Origin: DASTHG01 sp035491895
GTDB taxonomy: Bacteria; Gemmatimonadota; Gemmatimonadetes; Gemmatimonadales; GWC2-71-9
Reading direction: 5' to 3'
Length of the DNA: 30,696 bases
NCBI GenBank assembly: GCA_035491895.1
Contig: DATJJY010000100.1
Span: 1-30,696 of the forward strand
The notes under the pieces are model-generated. The model searched no databases. It was not told the DNA's origin and saw only the letters and a list, made by a program, of their open reading frames with translations. Both the position numbers and the translations under genes were made by a program. Positions 15,286-23,001 of this stretch are shown piece by piece (positions within the stretch are counted from its first letter, which is position 1; every line of letters starts with the position of its first letter).

Positions 15286-15554
15286 AGCGTCCGCCACCCG
15301 GTCGCTTCCTCGCGATCTTCGCCGTCGGCTTCCTGCTGCTCGACGCGATGTTCTTGATCTGGCTGGGCGTCGAGCTGCCCCGCGGTCGGCTCGTGGCGGG
15401 CGGGGTCGCGTGCCTGCTGGCCGCGGGGATCGTGGTGCTGGTGTGGCGCCGCTACAGCCGCACGCTCGCCGATCTCAGCGAGCAGCGTCGCGAGATGAAA
15501 GCGGAGGTCGAGGCGATCCGCGACCTCCTGCGTGAGCGGCACCACCAGAACTAA
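15282..15554 (+). CDS. small two-helix membrane protein with coiled-coil tail
   Basis: 90 aa. Two hydrophobic helices (about 9-27 FLAIFAVGFLLLDAMFLIWL and 36-53) are separated by a short charged turn. A highly charged helix follows (about 57-88, LADLSEQRREMKAEVEAIRD and on), likely a cytoplasmic coiled coil. The family is not recognised. The ATG overlaps the stop of the ubiquitin-like gene. Its TAA at 15552-15554 is in the same frame as, and only three bases before, the apparent CTG start of the deacetylase. Confidence 0.8.
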   Translation: MKRPPPGRFLAIFAVGFLLLDAMFLIWLGVELPRGRLVAGGVACLLAAGIVVLVWRRYSRTLADLSEQRREMKAEVEAIRDLLRERHHQN

Positions 15555-15557
15555 ACC

Positions 15558-16457
15558 CTGACCACCGTCACCTATCACCCTGCCACCCGCCTGCACCAGG
15601 CCGGGGCGGGTCACCCCGAGCGCCCGGAGCGGATTGCGGCGGTGCTCGAGGCGCTGCGAGCGCCGGCACTTGCGTCGTCCATCACCTGGATCGAAGCCGC
15701 CCCCGCCGAGCGTCCGGCGCTCGAGCGCGTGCATCCCGCCGCCTATCTCGACGCCCTCGCGGCGCTCGCCGCACGGGGTGGTGGCGCGATCGACCCGGAC
15801 ACTTACCTCGGCCCGCGCAGCTGGGAATCGGTGCTGGCGTCGGCCGGGGTGGCGCTGCGCGGTGTGGAAGCGGGTCTCGAGACGGGGACGGCCTTCGCCG
15901 CGACGCGTCCCCCGGGCCATCACGCCCTGGCGGCGCGGGCGATGGGCTTCTGCTTCGTCAACAACATCGTGGTGGCGGCGCGGCATGCGCAGGCGCACGG
16001 GGCAGCCCGCATCCTCATCGTCGACTGGGACGTGCACCACGGCAACGGCACGCAGGCGCTCGTGGAGCACGATCCTACGATCCGCTTCGTGTCACTGCAT
16101 CAGTATCCCTGGTATCCCGGGACCGGCGCCGCCGACGAGCGCGGCGTGGGGAACGTATTCAACGTGCCGCGTCCACCAGGGTTGCCGCGCGCGCAATACG
16201 TGCGCGATCTGCTGGAGGCGGTGGATGCCGCGCTGGTCGATTGGACCCCGGACGCGCTGCTCGTCTCCGCCGGGTTCGATTCGCTGGACGGCGATCCGTT
16301 GGGCGGGTTCACGCTGCAGCCCGACGACATCGCCGCCTGGACCGAGGCGCTGCGCGCGCGGATGGCCGGACGTCCGGTGATCGCGCTGCTGGAAGGCGGC
16401 TATCGTCTGGATCTGCTGGCTGCCGGGAGCGCGGCGCTGGTACGCGCGCTTGCCTGA
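15558..16457 (+). CDS. histone deacetylase / acetylpolyamine amidohydrolase family, apparent CTG start
   Basis: Zinc-dependent deacetylase, 299 aa if started at CTG 15558. Active-site residues are all present: His121-His122 (RPPGHHA), zinc ligands Asp158 and His160 (VDWDVHHGNG), Asp241 (SAGFD) and Tyr282 (EGGY). The conserved N-terminus YHPATRLHQAGAGHPERPER (6-25) lies upstream of the first ordinary start codon (GTG 15642), so starting there would delete family-conserved sequence. Upstream in frame there is only ACC and then the TAA of the previous gene, leaving CTG as the only near-cognate start. Substrates in bacteria are usually acetylated polyamines or acetoin-type small molecules rather than histones. 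Confidence 0.9.
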   Translation: MTTVTYHPATRLHQAGAGHPERPERIAAVLEALRAPALASSITWIEAAPAERPALERVHPAAYLDALAALAARGGGAIDPDTYLGPRSWESVLASAGVALRGVEAGLETGTAFAATRPPGHHALAARAMGFCFVNNIVVAARHAQAHGAARILIVDWDVHHGNGTQALVEHDPTIRFVSLHQYPWYPGTGAADERGVGNVFNVPRPPGLPRAQYVRDLLEAVDAALVDWTPDALLVSAGFDSLDGDPLGGFTLQPDDIAAWTEALRARMAGRPVIALLEGGYRLDLLAAGSAALVRALA

Positions 16458-16479
16458 GGGCGCCCGGGCCCCGTACCCT
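16450..16479 (+). promoter_or_regulatory. promoter of corA, leaderless pattern
   Basis: TTGCCT (16450-16455), 18 nt, then TACCCT (16474-16479), followed after 6 nt by GTG 16486. The distance places transcription start on or next to the GTG. The -35 overlaps the last codons of the deacetylase. It has the same form as the glyS and trpS promoters. Confidence 0.45.
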
Positions 16480-16485
16480 TCACTC

Positions 16486-17505
16486 GTGGCCGCCACCGTT
16501 CCACTCGCCGATCCGCCTTCCAAGCACTGGCCCGCCAGCCTGTTCCGCCGCGGCGATGGGGCATTGGAGCAGAACCTGTCGGCCCCGGAGCTGCGCGGCA
16601 TCGTGGAGCGGGGCGAGGGGACGCTGTGGGTGGACATCGACAGCTCGGATGTGCACCAGCACGCGCTGCTCGAGAAGGTGTTCCAGTTCCATCCGCTCGC
16701 GATCGAGGACACGCTTTCGCCCGGCACGCGGGTGAAGCTGGAGGAGTACGATCGCTATCTGTTCGTGGTCGTTTCGGGGATCCGCTTCGACCGCGCCACG
16801 TCCGATCCCTACGATCTCGAGACGTTCAATCTCTACTTCTTCCTCGGTAAGAGCTTTCTCGTCACCGTTCACGCGATCGAGAGCTCGAGCTGCGACTCCA
16901 CGCGCGACCGCCTCATGCGCAACCCCGACCTCCTGGGGCGCGGAGCCGAAATGACCATGCACGCCATCATCGACCAGGCGGTCGACGCCTATTTTCCGAT
17001 GGTCGAGCAGCTCAATGAGCACGTCGACACGCTCGAGCAGCGGCTGTTCGATGCGTTCGACGAAGGACTGATTCACGAGATCTTCAAGGCGAAGCGGTCG
17101 GCGTACGCCCTGCGGCGGCACATCGGGCCGCTGCGCGAGGTGCTGAACGTGCTCTCCAACCGGCCGTCCCCATACCTGCGCCCCGAAACGCAGCTCTATT
17201 ACCGGGACGTGTACGACCATACGATCCGGATCATGGAATCGGTGGACACGACGCGCGATCTCCTGGGAGGGGTGCTCGAGACGTATCTGTCCCAGACCTC
17301 GAACCGCATGAACCGCGTGATGAAACAGCTGTCCATCGTGGCCACACTGGCCCTGCCGCTCATCGTGGTCGGCGGCATTTACGGAATGAACTTCAGCCAG
17401 ATGCCCCTCACCCATCACCCCTTCGGGTTCTACTGGGCCTTGGGGTCGATGTTCGCCGTCGCGGCGGTGATGCTGGTGTGGCTGCGGAGCAAGAAATGGC
17501 TTTGA
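16486..17505 (+). CDS. corA: CorA family magnesium/divalent cation transporter
   Basis: Pentameric inner-membrane channel importing Mg, or Co/Ni in some members. 339 aa from GTG 16486. The long N-terminal cytoplasmic domain is followed by the stalk helix and two C-terminal membrane helices (about the last 60 residues, ALPLIVVGGIYGMNF and GFYWALGSMFAVAAVMLVWL). The diagnostic YGMNF selectivity motif sits between them, and the C-terminus is the positively charged RSKKWL. An earlier TTG at 16450 is in frame and would overlap the deacetylase stop; GTG 16486 is preferred because of the TACCCT box just upstream. The 3' end overlaps the epimerase start by 10 nt. Confidence 0.95.
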   Translation: MAATVPLADPPSKHWPASLFRRGDGALEQNLSAPELRGIVERGEGTLWVDIDSSDVHQHALLEKVFQFHPLAIEDTLSPGTRVKLEEYDRYLFVVVSGIRFDRATSDPYDLETFNLYFFLGKSFLVTVHAIESSSCDSTRDRLMRNPDLLGRGAEMTMHAIIDQAVDAYFPMVEQLNEHVDTLEQRLFDAFDEGLIHEIFKAKRSAYALRRHIGPLREVLNVLSNRPSPYLRPETQLYYRDVYDHTIRIMESVDTTRDLLGGVLETYLSQTSNRMNRVMKQLSIVATLALPLIVVGGIYGMNFSQMPLTHHPFGFYWALGSMFAVAAVMLVWLRSKKWL

Positions 17506-18518
17506 CGCTCTCGTCCGAAATCGTGACGCTCCACACGCGTCACCCATTCATCATCGCGCGCGGCGGCCGCAGCGAATACCAGGTACTGCTCGTGCGGCTG
17601 TGCGATTCCGACGGCACCGAGGGTTGGGGCGAGGCGTATCCCTCGTCCTATTACGGCGAGAGCATCCCGGGAGTGCAGGAGGCGTTCCAGGCGGCGTCCC
17701 GGGTACTGCCGGTCGACGTCTTCGACCTCGAAGGCGCGGAGGCCCGCTTCGACGAGGTGGCGCGCAAGAGCGCGGCGGCGCGCGCCGCCCTGTCGATGGC
17801 GCTGCACGACCTGGTGGGGAAGAAGCTGCACCAGCCGCTGTGGCGGCTGTGGGGGCTCGACGCCCGGCGTGCGCCGCGATCGTCGTTCACGATCGGGATC
17901 GACACGCCGGAGAAGATGAAGGCCAAGGTGCTGGAGGCCGCCGAGTATGCGATCTACAAGATCAAGCTCGGCACCGATCAGGACGAGACGCTGCTGCGCA
18001 CCATCCGCGAAGTGACCGACAAGCCGCTCCGCGTCGACGCCAACGCCGGCTGGACCCGCGAGCGCGCCATCGCCATGCTGCCGGTCCTCAAGGACTACGG
18101 TGTTGAGCTGGTCGAGCAGCCGCTCCCTCCGGACGACCTCGACGGCATCGCGGCCGTGCGCCGTGCGTCTCCCGGGATACCCGTCGTCGTGGACGAGAGC
18201 TGCCTCGTGGCGACCGACATCCCCAAGGTCGCGGGGGCGGTGGACGGGATCAACATCAAGCTCGCCAAGTGCGGCTCGCTGCGCGAAGCGCTGCGCATGA
18301 TCGCCACCGCGCGCGCCCACGGCCTTCTCGTGATGGTCGGGTGCATGATCGAGACGTCCGTCGCGATCACCGCCGCGGCGCATTTCACCCCGCTCGTCGA
18401 CATCGCCGATCTCGACGGGGCGGCCCTCACCGTGGACGACCCGTTCACCGGGGCGTCGATCGCGGGCGGACAGATCACCCTTCCCACGGGACCGGGGCTG
18501 GGCGTCGCGCGGCGATGA
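17496..18518 (+). CDS. dipeptide epimerase (enolase superfamily, L-Ala-D/L-Glu epimerase type)
   Basis: Epimerises the second residue of a dipeptide, as in recycling of murein-derived L-Ala-D-Glu. 340 aa. Seen: the N-terminal GWGEAYPSSYYGES capping loop, KIKLG with catalytic KxK at about 150-152, metal-ligand runs VDANAGW and VEQPLPP, VVVDES, and KLAKCG with the second catalytic Lys. These place it in the muconate-lactonizing/dipeptide-epimerase subgroup; exact dipeptide preference cannot be read. The ATG at 17496 has GGAG about 7 nt upstream inside corA; an in-frame GTG at 17478 is less likely. It is 4 nt from priA. Confidence 0.9.
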   Translation: MALTLSSEIVTLHTRHPFIIARGGRSEYQVLLVRLCDSDGTEGWGEAYPSSYYGESIPGVQEAFQAASRVLPVDVFDLEGAEARFDEVARKSAAARAALSMALHDLVGKKLHQPLWRLWGLDARRAPRSSFTIGIDTPEKMKAKVLEAAEYAIYKIKLGTDQDETLLRTIREVTDKPLRVDANAGWTRERAIAMLPVLKDYGVELVEQPLPPDDLDGIAAVRRASPGIPVVVDESCLVATDIPKVAGAVDGINIKLAKCGSLREALRMIATARAHGLLVMVGCMIETSVAITAAAHFTPLVDIADLDGAALTVDDPFTGASIAGGQITLPTGPGLGVARR

Positions 18519-18522
18519 CGCG

Positions 18523-20760
18523 ATGACGCTGTTCGCCGACGTCCTCCTCCCGCTTTCGGTCTCCACCCCCTACCGCTACGCCGTCCCCGACGCGCTCACG
18601 CCGCGCGTCGTGACCGGCACCCGCGTGCTGGTGCCGGTGCGGCGCCACAAGGCCGTCGGCGTCGTCTCCGGCATCGGCTCCGAGCCGCCCGCCGCCGGGA
18701 CACAGCGGGAGATCCTCGCCGCTCCGGACCTCGAGCCCGCGCTGACGCCAGAGCTGCTGCGCCTCGGTGAATGGCTGTCGAGCTACTACGGCTGCCCCCG
18801 CGGGCTGAGCCTCCGGGCGCTCCTCCCCGGGGCGCTGTGGGGGGGCCGGGGAGCGCGCGTCGACGGACCAGCGGAGCGCACCGAGCGCACGATCACGCTG
18901 AGCCGCTCGCTCCCGTCGCTGCTCGAGCGGGAGCACGCGTTCTCCCGCTCGCCCAAACGCCGCGCTGCCTACGAAGCGCTGGAAGCCCTCGGCGGCACAG
19001 CGCCGGTGCGCCACCTCGTGGAACAGCTCAAGCTCGGGCCGACAGTGCTCGACGGGCTGGTGCGCCAGGGGTTGGCGCGGGTCGACCGGGTGCCGGCGCC
19101 GCGGGATCCCTTTGCGGATCTCTCCGTGGCGCCGCCGCCCGCGCTCACCGACGATCAACGGCGCGCGGTGGACGAGATCCTCGCCACCCCGGTCGAGACG
19201 CCGGTGCTCATCGAGGGAGTCACGGGTTCGGGGAAGACGCTGGTCTACCTCGAGGTGCTGCGGACCGTGGTGGCGTCCGGCCAGGGGGCCATTCTCCTCG
19301 TGCCCGAGATCGCACTCACGCCGCAGACGGTGGCGCGCGTCCGCGGTGTGTTCGGGGACGCGGTGGCGGTGCTGCACTCGGGTCTTTCCGACGCGGAGCG
19401 GGCCGACGCCTGGCGCGCCCTGCGGCAGGGCAAGCGCCGCGTGGCGGTCGGGGCCCGGTCGGCGATCTTCGCGCCCGTGCAGCGGCTGGCGGTCATCGTG
19501 GTCGACGAGGAGCACGAGTCGAGCTACAAGCAGGGCACGGCGCCGCGCTATCACGCACGCGACGCGGCGCTGGCGCGCGGGCTGGTGGAGGGGGCGCGGG
19601 TGCTGTTCGGCAGCGCCACGCCGTCGCTCGAGCTGCTGCACCAGGTCGCGGCGGGCGGCGTCCATCGGGTGGGACTGCCCCGGCGCATCGGCGACCGCCC
19701 GCTCCCGCCGGTGGAGGTCGTGGACCTCCGATCGGTAGCCCGAGTCCCAGAGGCGGGCCCGGTGCCGTGGAGCGAGCCGCTCGATCGCGCCGTGCGCGAG
19801 GCGTTGGAGCGAAACGAGCAGGTGATCCTGCTGCTCAACCGGCGGGGCTTCGCTTCGTTCCTGCAATGCCCCTCGTGCGGCACCGTGCCCGGGTGCCCGC
19901 GCTGCGCGATCTCGCTCACCGTCCACACGACGCCCAGCGCGCTGCGGTGTCACTACTGCGGCCACGAGGAGCCGCTCGGGCTCACCTGCAAGAGCTGCGG
20001 CGCCACGACCCGGCGCATGCGCGGTCTCGGCACCCAGCAGCTCGAGCATTTCCTTGCGCTGCGCTTTCCCGCCGCGCGCATCGCGCGCATGGACCTCGAC
20101 ACGACCAGCACCAAGTGGAGCCACCACCGCATTCTCGATCGCGTCGCGCGCGGCGAGGTGGACGTGCTGCTCGGCACCCAGATGATCGCCAAGGGGCTCG
20201 ATTTTCCCGGCGTGACGGTGGTGGGCGTCGTGGACGCGGATACGGGACTGCATCTCCCCGACTTCCGCGCCGCGGAGCGGACATTCCAGCTGGTGGCCCA
20301 GGTGGCCGGAAGAGCGGGGCGCGGGCCGGCGGGCGGACGCGTCGTCGTACAGACCCGGTCCCCCGACCACCACGCCCTGCGGGCGGCTGCGGCGCATTCC
20401 GTGGCGGAGTTCGCCGCCGCCGAGCTGCCGCTCCGGACCGCGCCGCATCCTCCGTATCCGCCGTCCGTCGGCCTCGTCCGGTTCGTGGCACTCGGGAAGA
20501 CCGAGGCGGCAGCGGCCACTCGCGCCGGCCGCGTGGCGGACTGGCTCAGGCGCGCGGACGTCGAACGGCTCGACCGGGCGCTGACGATCCTCGGGCCGGC
20601 GCCCTGCCCGATCGCGCGCCTCCATGGGCGCTGGCGCTGGCACGTACTGGTGAAATCCGGCGAGCCGCGGGTGCTGGGGCGGGTGATGCGGGCGTGGCGG
20701 GCACAGGGGAGGGCAGCGGCGTTGGTCGTCGCGGACCGCGATCCAGTGGCGTTGTTATAG
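18523..20760 (+). CDS. priA: primosomal replication helicase PriA
   Basis: DEAH-type 3'-5' helicase that restarts stalled replication forks and loads DnaB. 745 aa, full length (E. coli 732). The N-terminal 3'-DNA-binding domain (about 1-105) begins ADVLLPLSVSTPYRY. Walker A is GVTGSGKT (232-239), Walker B is DEEH (328-331), and the zinc-binding insertion has all eight Cys at 449, 452, 458, 461, 476, 479, 489 and 492. QVAGRAGRGPAGG is helicase motif VI. The ATG at 18523 follows the epimerase stop by 4 nt. Its stop converges with the kelch gene with only 18 bp between, so transcripts from both strands probably overlap. Confidence 0.97.
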   Translation: MTLFADVLLPLSVSTPYRYAVPDALTPRVVTGTRVLVPVRRHKAVGVVSGIGSEPPAAGTQREILAAPDLEPALTPELLRLGEWLSSYYGCPRGLSLRALLPGALWGGRGARVDGPAERTERTITLSRSLPSLLEREHAFSRSPKRRAAYEALEALGGTAPVRHLVEQLKLGPTVLDGLVRQGLARVDRVPAPRDPFADLSVAPPPALTDDQRRAVDEILATPVETPVLIEGVTGSGKTLVYLEVLRTVVASGQGAILLVPEIALTPQTVARVRGVFGDAVAVLHSGLSDAERADAWRALRQGKRRVAVGARSAIFAPVQRLAVIVVDEEHESSYKQGTAPRYHARDAALARGLVEGARVLFGSATPSLELLHQVAAGGVHRVGLPRRIGDRPLPPVEVVDLRSVARVPEAGPVPWSEPLDRAVREALERNEQVILLLNRRGFASFLQCPSCGTVPGCPRCAISLTVHTTPSALRCHYCGHEEPLGLTCKSCGATTRRMRGLGTQQLEHFLALRFPAARIARMDLDTTSTKWSHHRILDRVARGEVDVLLGTQMIAKGLDFPGVTVVGVVDADTGLHLPDFRAAERTFQLVAQVAGRAGRGPAGGRVVVQTRSPDHHALRAAAAHSVAEFAAAELPLRTAPHPPYPPSVGLVRFVALGKTEAAAATRAGRVADWLRRADVERLDRALTILGPAPCPIARLHGRWRWHVLVKSGEPRVLGRVMRAWRAQGRAAALVVADRDPVALL

Positions 20761-20778
20761 AAGCGAGGCGAGTCCGCT

Positions 20779-21714
20779 CTATTCCTGGAACGATTCGTTG
20801 GCGGTCAGGAATGGCTTCCCTGCCGAGCTCCCTCCGATGGCGTAGAGAATACCATCGACGACGCCGACGGAGAGCAGGACGCGCGCGGTCGGCATGCGGG
20901 CGGTGGCGGTCCAGCTGTTGGTTGCTGGATCGTAGCGTTCGACGGTCGAGCTCACGTCGTTCGTGCGTCCCCCCACGGCGTAGACGAAGCCGTTCGCACT
21001 CGCCCCGCCCAGTACGCTGCGAGGTGTGAGCATCGGGGCCTTCGAGGTCCAGTGATCCGACCCGGGATCGTATGCCTCCATCGAGCCGAGCGGGCTCACC
21101 GGGCCGTCGCCCCCGAACACGTAGATGACGTTGTTCACGACCGCCGCGCCGAAGGCGCTGCGCGCGACCTGCATCGAGGCTTTGGTGGTCCAGCTATTGG
21201 AGCCGGGATCATACGCCTGGACCACAGTCGTGTCCTGTCCGCTCTGACCGGTTCCACCGATGGCGTAGAGCAGTCCGTTTGCTACGACGACGCTCAGCGC
21301 AGAGCGTGGACCGGGCATCGATCGCTTCGTCGTCCAGCGGTTCGTCGTCGGGTCGTAGGCCTCGACGATGCCCGTGGCATCGGCGCCCAACACGGACCCG
21401 CCCACAGCGTAGAGGATCCCGTTCAGCACGCCGACGGCCAGCTCGGCACGAGGAGTCGGGAGCGATGCCCTGGTGGCCCAGGTATTGGTCGCGGGATCGT
21501 ACGCCTCGACGGTCGCGCTGCGCCCCTGGGATCCGAGCCCCCCGACGACGTAGAGCTCGCCGCCGAGCACGCCACTCCCCGCGAACGTCCGCCGCGTGGG
21601 CATCGGAGCCTTCACGCTCCAGCAGCTGGTGGTGCAGGAGTCGTTGGGCTGGAGCGCCGCCGTCTGGCAGCCGGTCGCCAGGAATAGGATCAGCCAAACC
21701 CAGTTTCGTCGCAC
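20779..21714 (-). CDS. kelch-repeat lipoprotein
   Basis: 311 aa from GTG 21714. The N-terminal signal ends in lipobox LATGC (Cys16), so the protein should be lipid-anchored facing the periplasm or outer membrane. The rest is about six kelch repeats of roughly 47 residues, each with a YxVGG or YAIGG strand and a YDPxTNxWTxKxxMPxxR segment; these form a beta-propeller. Function is unknown; kelch propellers commonly bind partners or glycans. The reading frame is open to GTG 21780, but that part crosses the terminator hairpin at 21751-21776 and precedes the signal peptide, so 21714 is preferred. An AAGG sits a few bases upstream. It lies downstream of the cupredoxin-lipoprotein pair. Confidence 0.9.
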   Translation of the reverse strand: MRRNWVWLILFLATGCQTAALQPNDSCTTSCWSVKAPMPTRRTFAGSGVLGGELYVVGGLGSQGRSATVEAYDPATNTWATRASLPTPRAELAVGVLNGILYAVGGSVLGADATGIVEAYDPTTNRWTTKRSMPGPRSALSVVVANGLLYAIGGTGQSGQDTTVVQAYDPGSNSWTTKASMQVARSAFGAAVVNNVIYVFGGDGPVSPLGSMEAYDPGSDHWTSKAPMLTPRSVLGGASANGFVYAVGGRTNDVSSTVERYDPATNSWTATARMPTARVLLSVGVVDGILYAIGGSSAGKPFLTANESFQE

Positions 21715-21750
21715 AAGCCTTGGCCTCGATCGCTCGTTCGTGAAGAGCGA

Positions 21751-21776
21751 GCGGGGACCGCGAGCCCGGTCCCCGC
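21751..21776 (-). terminator. 9-bp hairpin terminator between the lipoprotein and kelch genes
   Basis: GCGGGGACC (21751-21759) pairs perfectly with GGTCCCCGC (21768-21776), with an 8-nt loop. Read on the minus strand it begins 17 nt after the stop of the 201-aa lipoprotein and is followed by TCGCTCTTC, a weak pyrimidine tract. It probably ends or reduces the cupredoxin-lipoprotein transcript ahead of the kelch gene. Confidence 0.6.
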
Positions 21777-21792
21777 CCACGTGCGCTATGCG

Positions 21793-22398
21793 CTACTTGC
21801 TGAAATTCACCACCGCGTCACCGCACCCCACACCCTGCACCCAGAGGTGCTGTTCTCCGGGGATCAGTGGGGCGAGATCGGTCTCCGAGACGATCATCTG
21901 AGCCGTGAACGACTCGTCGTTGGCGTCGCCGGCGCGATAGAAGTCGGCGAGCAGCACGACGGTGCTGTCCCCCGTCGCGGCCGGCTTCAGCGCGTCGCCG
22001 AGGGAGCACTTGAACTGCGTGGACGCGAGCAGCTGGGCCGTGTCCCAGCGCACGCCCTGGTCCTTTCCGCACCCGGTGAGCGGCCCCTGGGCGACTGAAT
22101 CGGTGCAGCTGAAGCCGCCGCCCGAGTGCACGTCGGTCGTGTCGTTGGGAACCACGTTGGAGGCGGACGCGGCGTTGAACGACCCGCCACCGGTGAGCGT
22201 CACCGATCCGGTGGGGAAGCCGCTGGCATTGCCGTTGAATCCGAAACCGATGCGCGGCCCGGGCTGGTGGACCGCCGCCGCGGCGACGGCGAGACCCGCG
22301 GCCTGATAGGCCGGCGCCGTGGGATTCTTCGAGTGGTCGCTACAGGCGAGCGCACCGGCCGCCGCCATCGCCACGAAAACTGTCCTGATCGCGTTCAT
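21793..22398 (-). CDS. lipoprotein of unknown function
   Basis: 201 aa. The signal peptide MNAIRTVFVAMAAAGALAC ends in a lipobox with Cys19, so it is a predicted lipoprotein. The mature part has a Ser/Gly/Ala-rich start, then a beta-rich region with four further cysteines (in FSCTD, TGCGK, FKCSL and GVGCGD) that could form two disulfides in the periplasm. No recognised domain. The start is firm: an AGAGGAGAA Shine-Dalgarno lies just before the ATG. It begins 13 nt after the cupredoxin stop, so the two are one operon. Confidence 0.85.
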   Translation of the reverse strand: MNAIRTVFVAMAAAGALACSDHSKNPTAPAYQAAGLAVAAAAVHQPGPRIGFGFNGNASGFPTGSVTLTGGGSFNAASASNVVPNDTTDVHSGGGFSCTDSVAQGPLTGCGKDQGVRWDTAQLLASTQFKCSLGDALKPAATGDSTVVLLADFYRAGDANDESFTAQMIVSETDLAPLIPGEQHLWVQGVGCGDAVVNFSK

Positions 22399-22411
22399 TC
22401 CCGGTTCTCCT

Positions 22412-22747
22412 CTAGTTGACGACGATGGTACCGTGCATCCCCGGATGAATCGTGCACGCGTACGCGTAGGTGCCGGGGACGTTGAACGTGTGCGAGAAGC
22501 TCCCGTTCTGTGACAAAGCGCCCGAATCCCACGTCTCAGCGCCGCTGCCGCCGGTCGACGTGTGGTTCACCCCGTCGTGGTTGACCCAGGTCACGACCGT
22601 CCCGACGCTGACGTTGCGCGGCGTCGGGTCGAAGGCGAACCCTTTGACGAAGACCTCGTTCGGCCCGGGCCCTTGATCGGTCGCACTGGACCCGCCGCAG
22701 CCCAACGCGAGAGCGGCGAGCAGCGCGGTGTAGATGAATCGTGTCAT
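22412..22747 (-). CDS. cupredoxin (plastocyanin/azurin-like) lipoprotein
   Basis: 111 aa. The signal peptide ends in lipobox LALGC (Cys17). The mature domain is a small blue-copper fold: the type 1 site is His62 (VNHTS), then Cys98, His101 and Met104 in YACTIHPGMHG. FDPTPRNVSVGTVVTWVN is the typical first-strand block of this family. Likely a periplasmic or cell-surface electron carrier, or a copper-binding protein. The start at 22747 is strongly supported by AAGGAGG at the correct spacing; a longer upstream in-frame start at 22789 is rejected. First gene of the minus-strand operon, divergent from the histidine kinase. Confidence 0.94.
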   Translation of the reverse strand: MTRFIYTALLAALALGCGGSSATDQGPGPNEVFVKGFAFDPTPRNVSVGTVVTWVNHDGVNHTSTGGSGAETWDSGALSQNGSFSHTFNVPGTYAYACTIHPGMHGTIVVN

Positions 22748-22839
22748 GTCAGCCTCCTTGCTGGTGACGCGGATTTCGTATGTCGCCAATTAACGGTTCC
22801 GCGTGCGCGCGCAGTATCGGTAAGGCGGGAGCGGCCCTG

Positions 22840-22916
22840 CCGGATTGTCCGGTGGCGCGCTGTAGGACGCCGCGCTGGCGTCCGAAAGGACGACGCGCCG
22901 GTCGCGTAGGACCGGC
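22840..22916. other. three consecutive hairpins in the divergent regulatory region
   Basis: CCGGA-TTG-TCCGG (22840-22852), GGACGCC-GCGCT-GGCGTCC (22865-22883) and GCCGGTC-GCGTAG-GACCGGC (22897-22916) follow each other within 77 bp. The last two have perfect 7-bp stems. They lie upstream of the kinase promoter and about 90 bp beyond the cupredoxin start, in the 254-bp space between divergent genes. They may be operator palindromes or part of an untranslated RNA; I recognise no known family. Confidence 0.45.
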
Positions 22917-22945
22917 ACCGACACAGCGTTTCCGGTCGTTCAGCG

Positions 22946-22975
22946 TTGACCCTCGTCGGGCGGCGCCGTTAGGTT
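22946..22975 (+). promoter_or_regulatory. promoter of the histidine kinase-response regulator pair
   Basis: TTGACC (22946-22951), 18 nt, TAGGTT (22970-22975). The predicted transcript start is near 22982, leaving about 20 nt of leader before ATG 23002 with no clear Shine-Dalgarno. The -10 sequence and spacer length are identical to those before trpS. Confidence 0.5.
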
Positions 22976-23001
22976 CAGCCTGTTCACCTCGAAACGTCGA
23001 C

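Noticed and set aside
14896..16070. Minus-strand ORF across the mini-cassette
   Set aside because: Opposite four coupled plus-strand genes; its translation shows no domain.
18475..20643. Minus-strand ORF of 722 codons
   Set aside because: Complete antisense of priA, whose motifs and eight cysteines are clear.
22780..23001. Upstream extension of the histidine kinase from 22780
   Set aside because: It would cross the proposed promoter and the hairpins, and encodes a basic stretch unlike the rest. ATG 23002 begins directly at the membrane helix.
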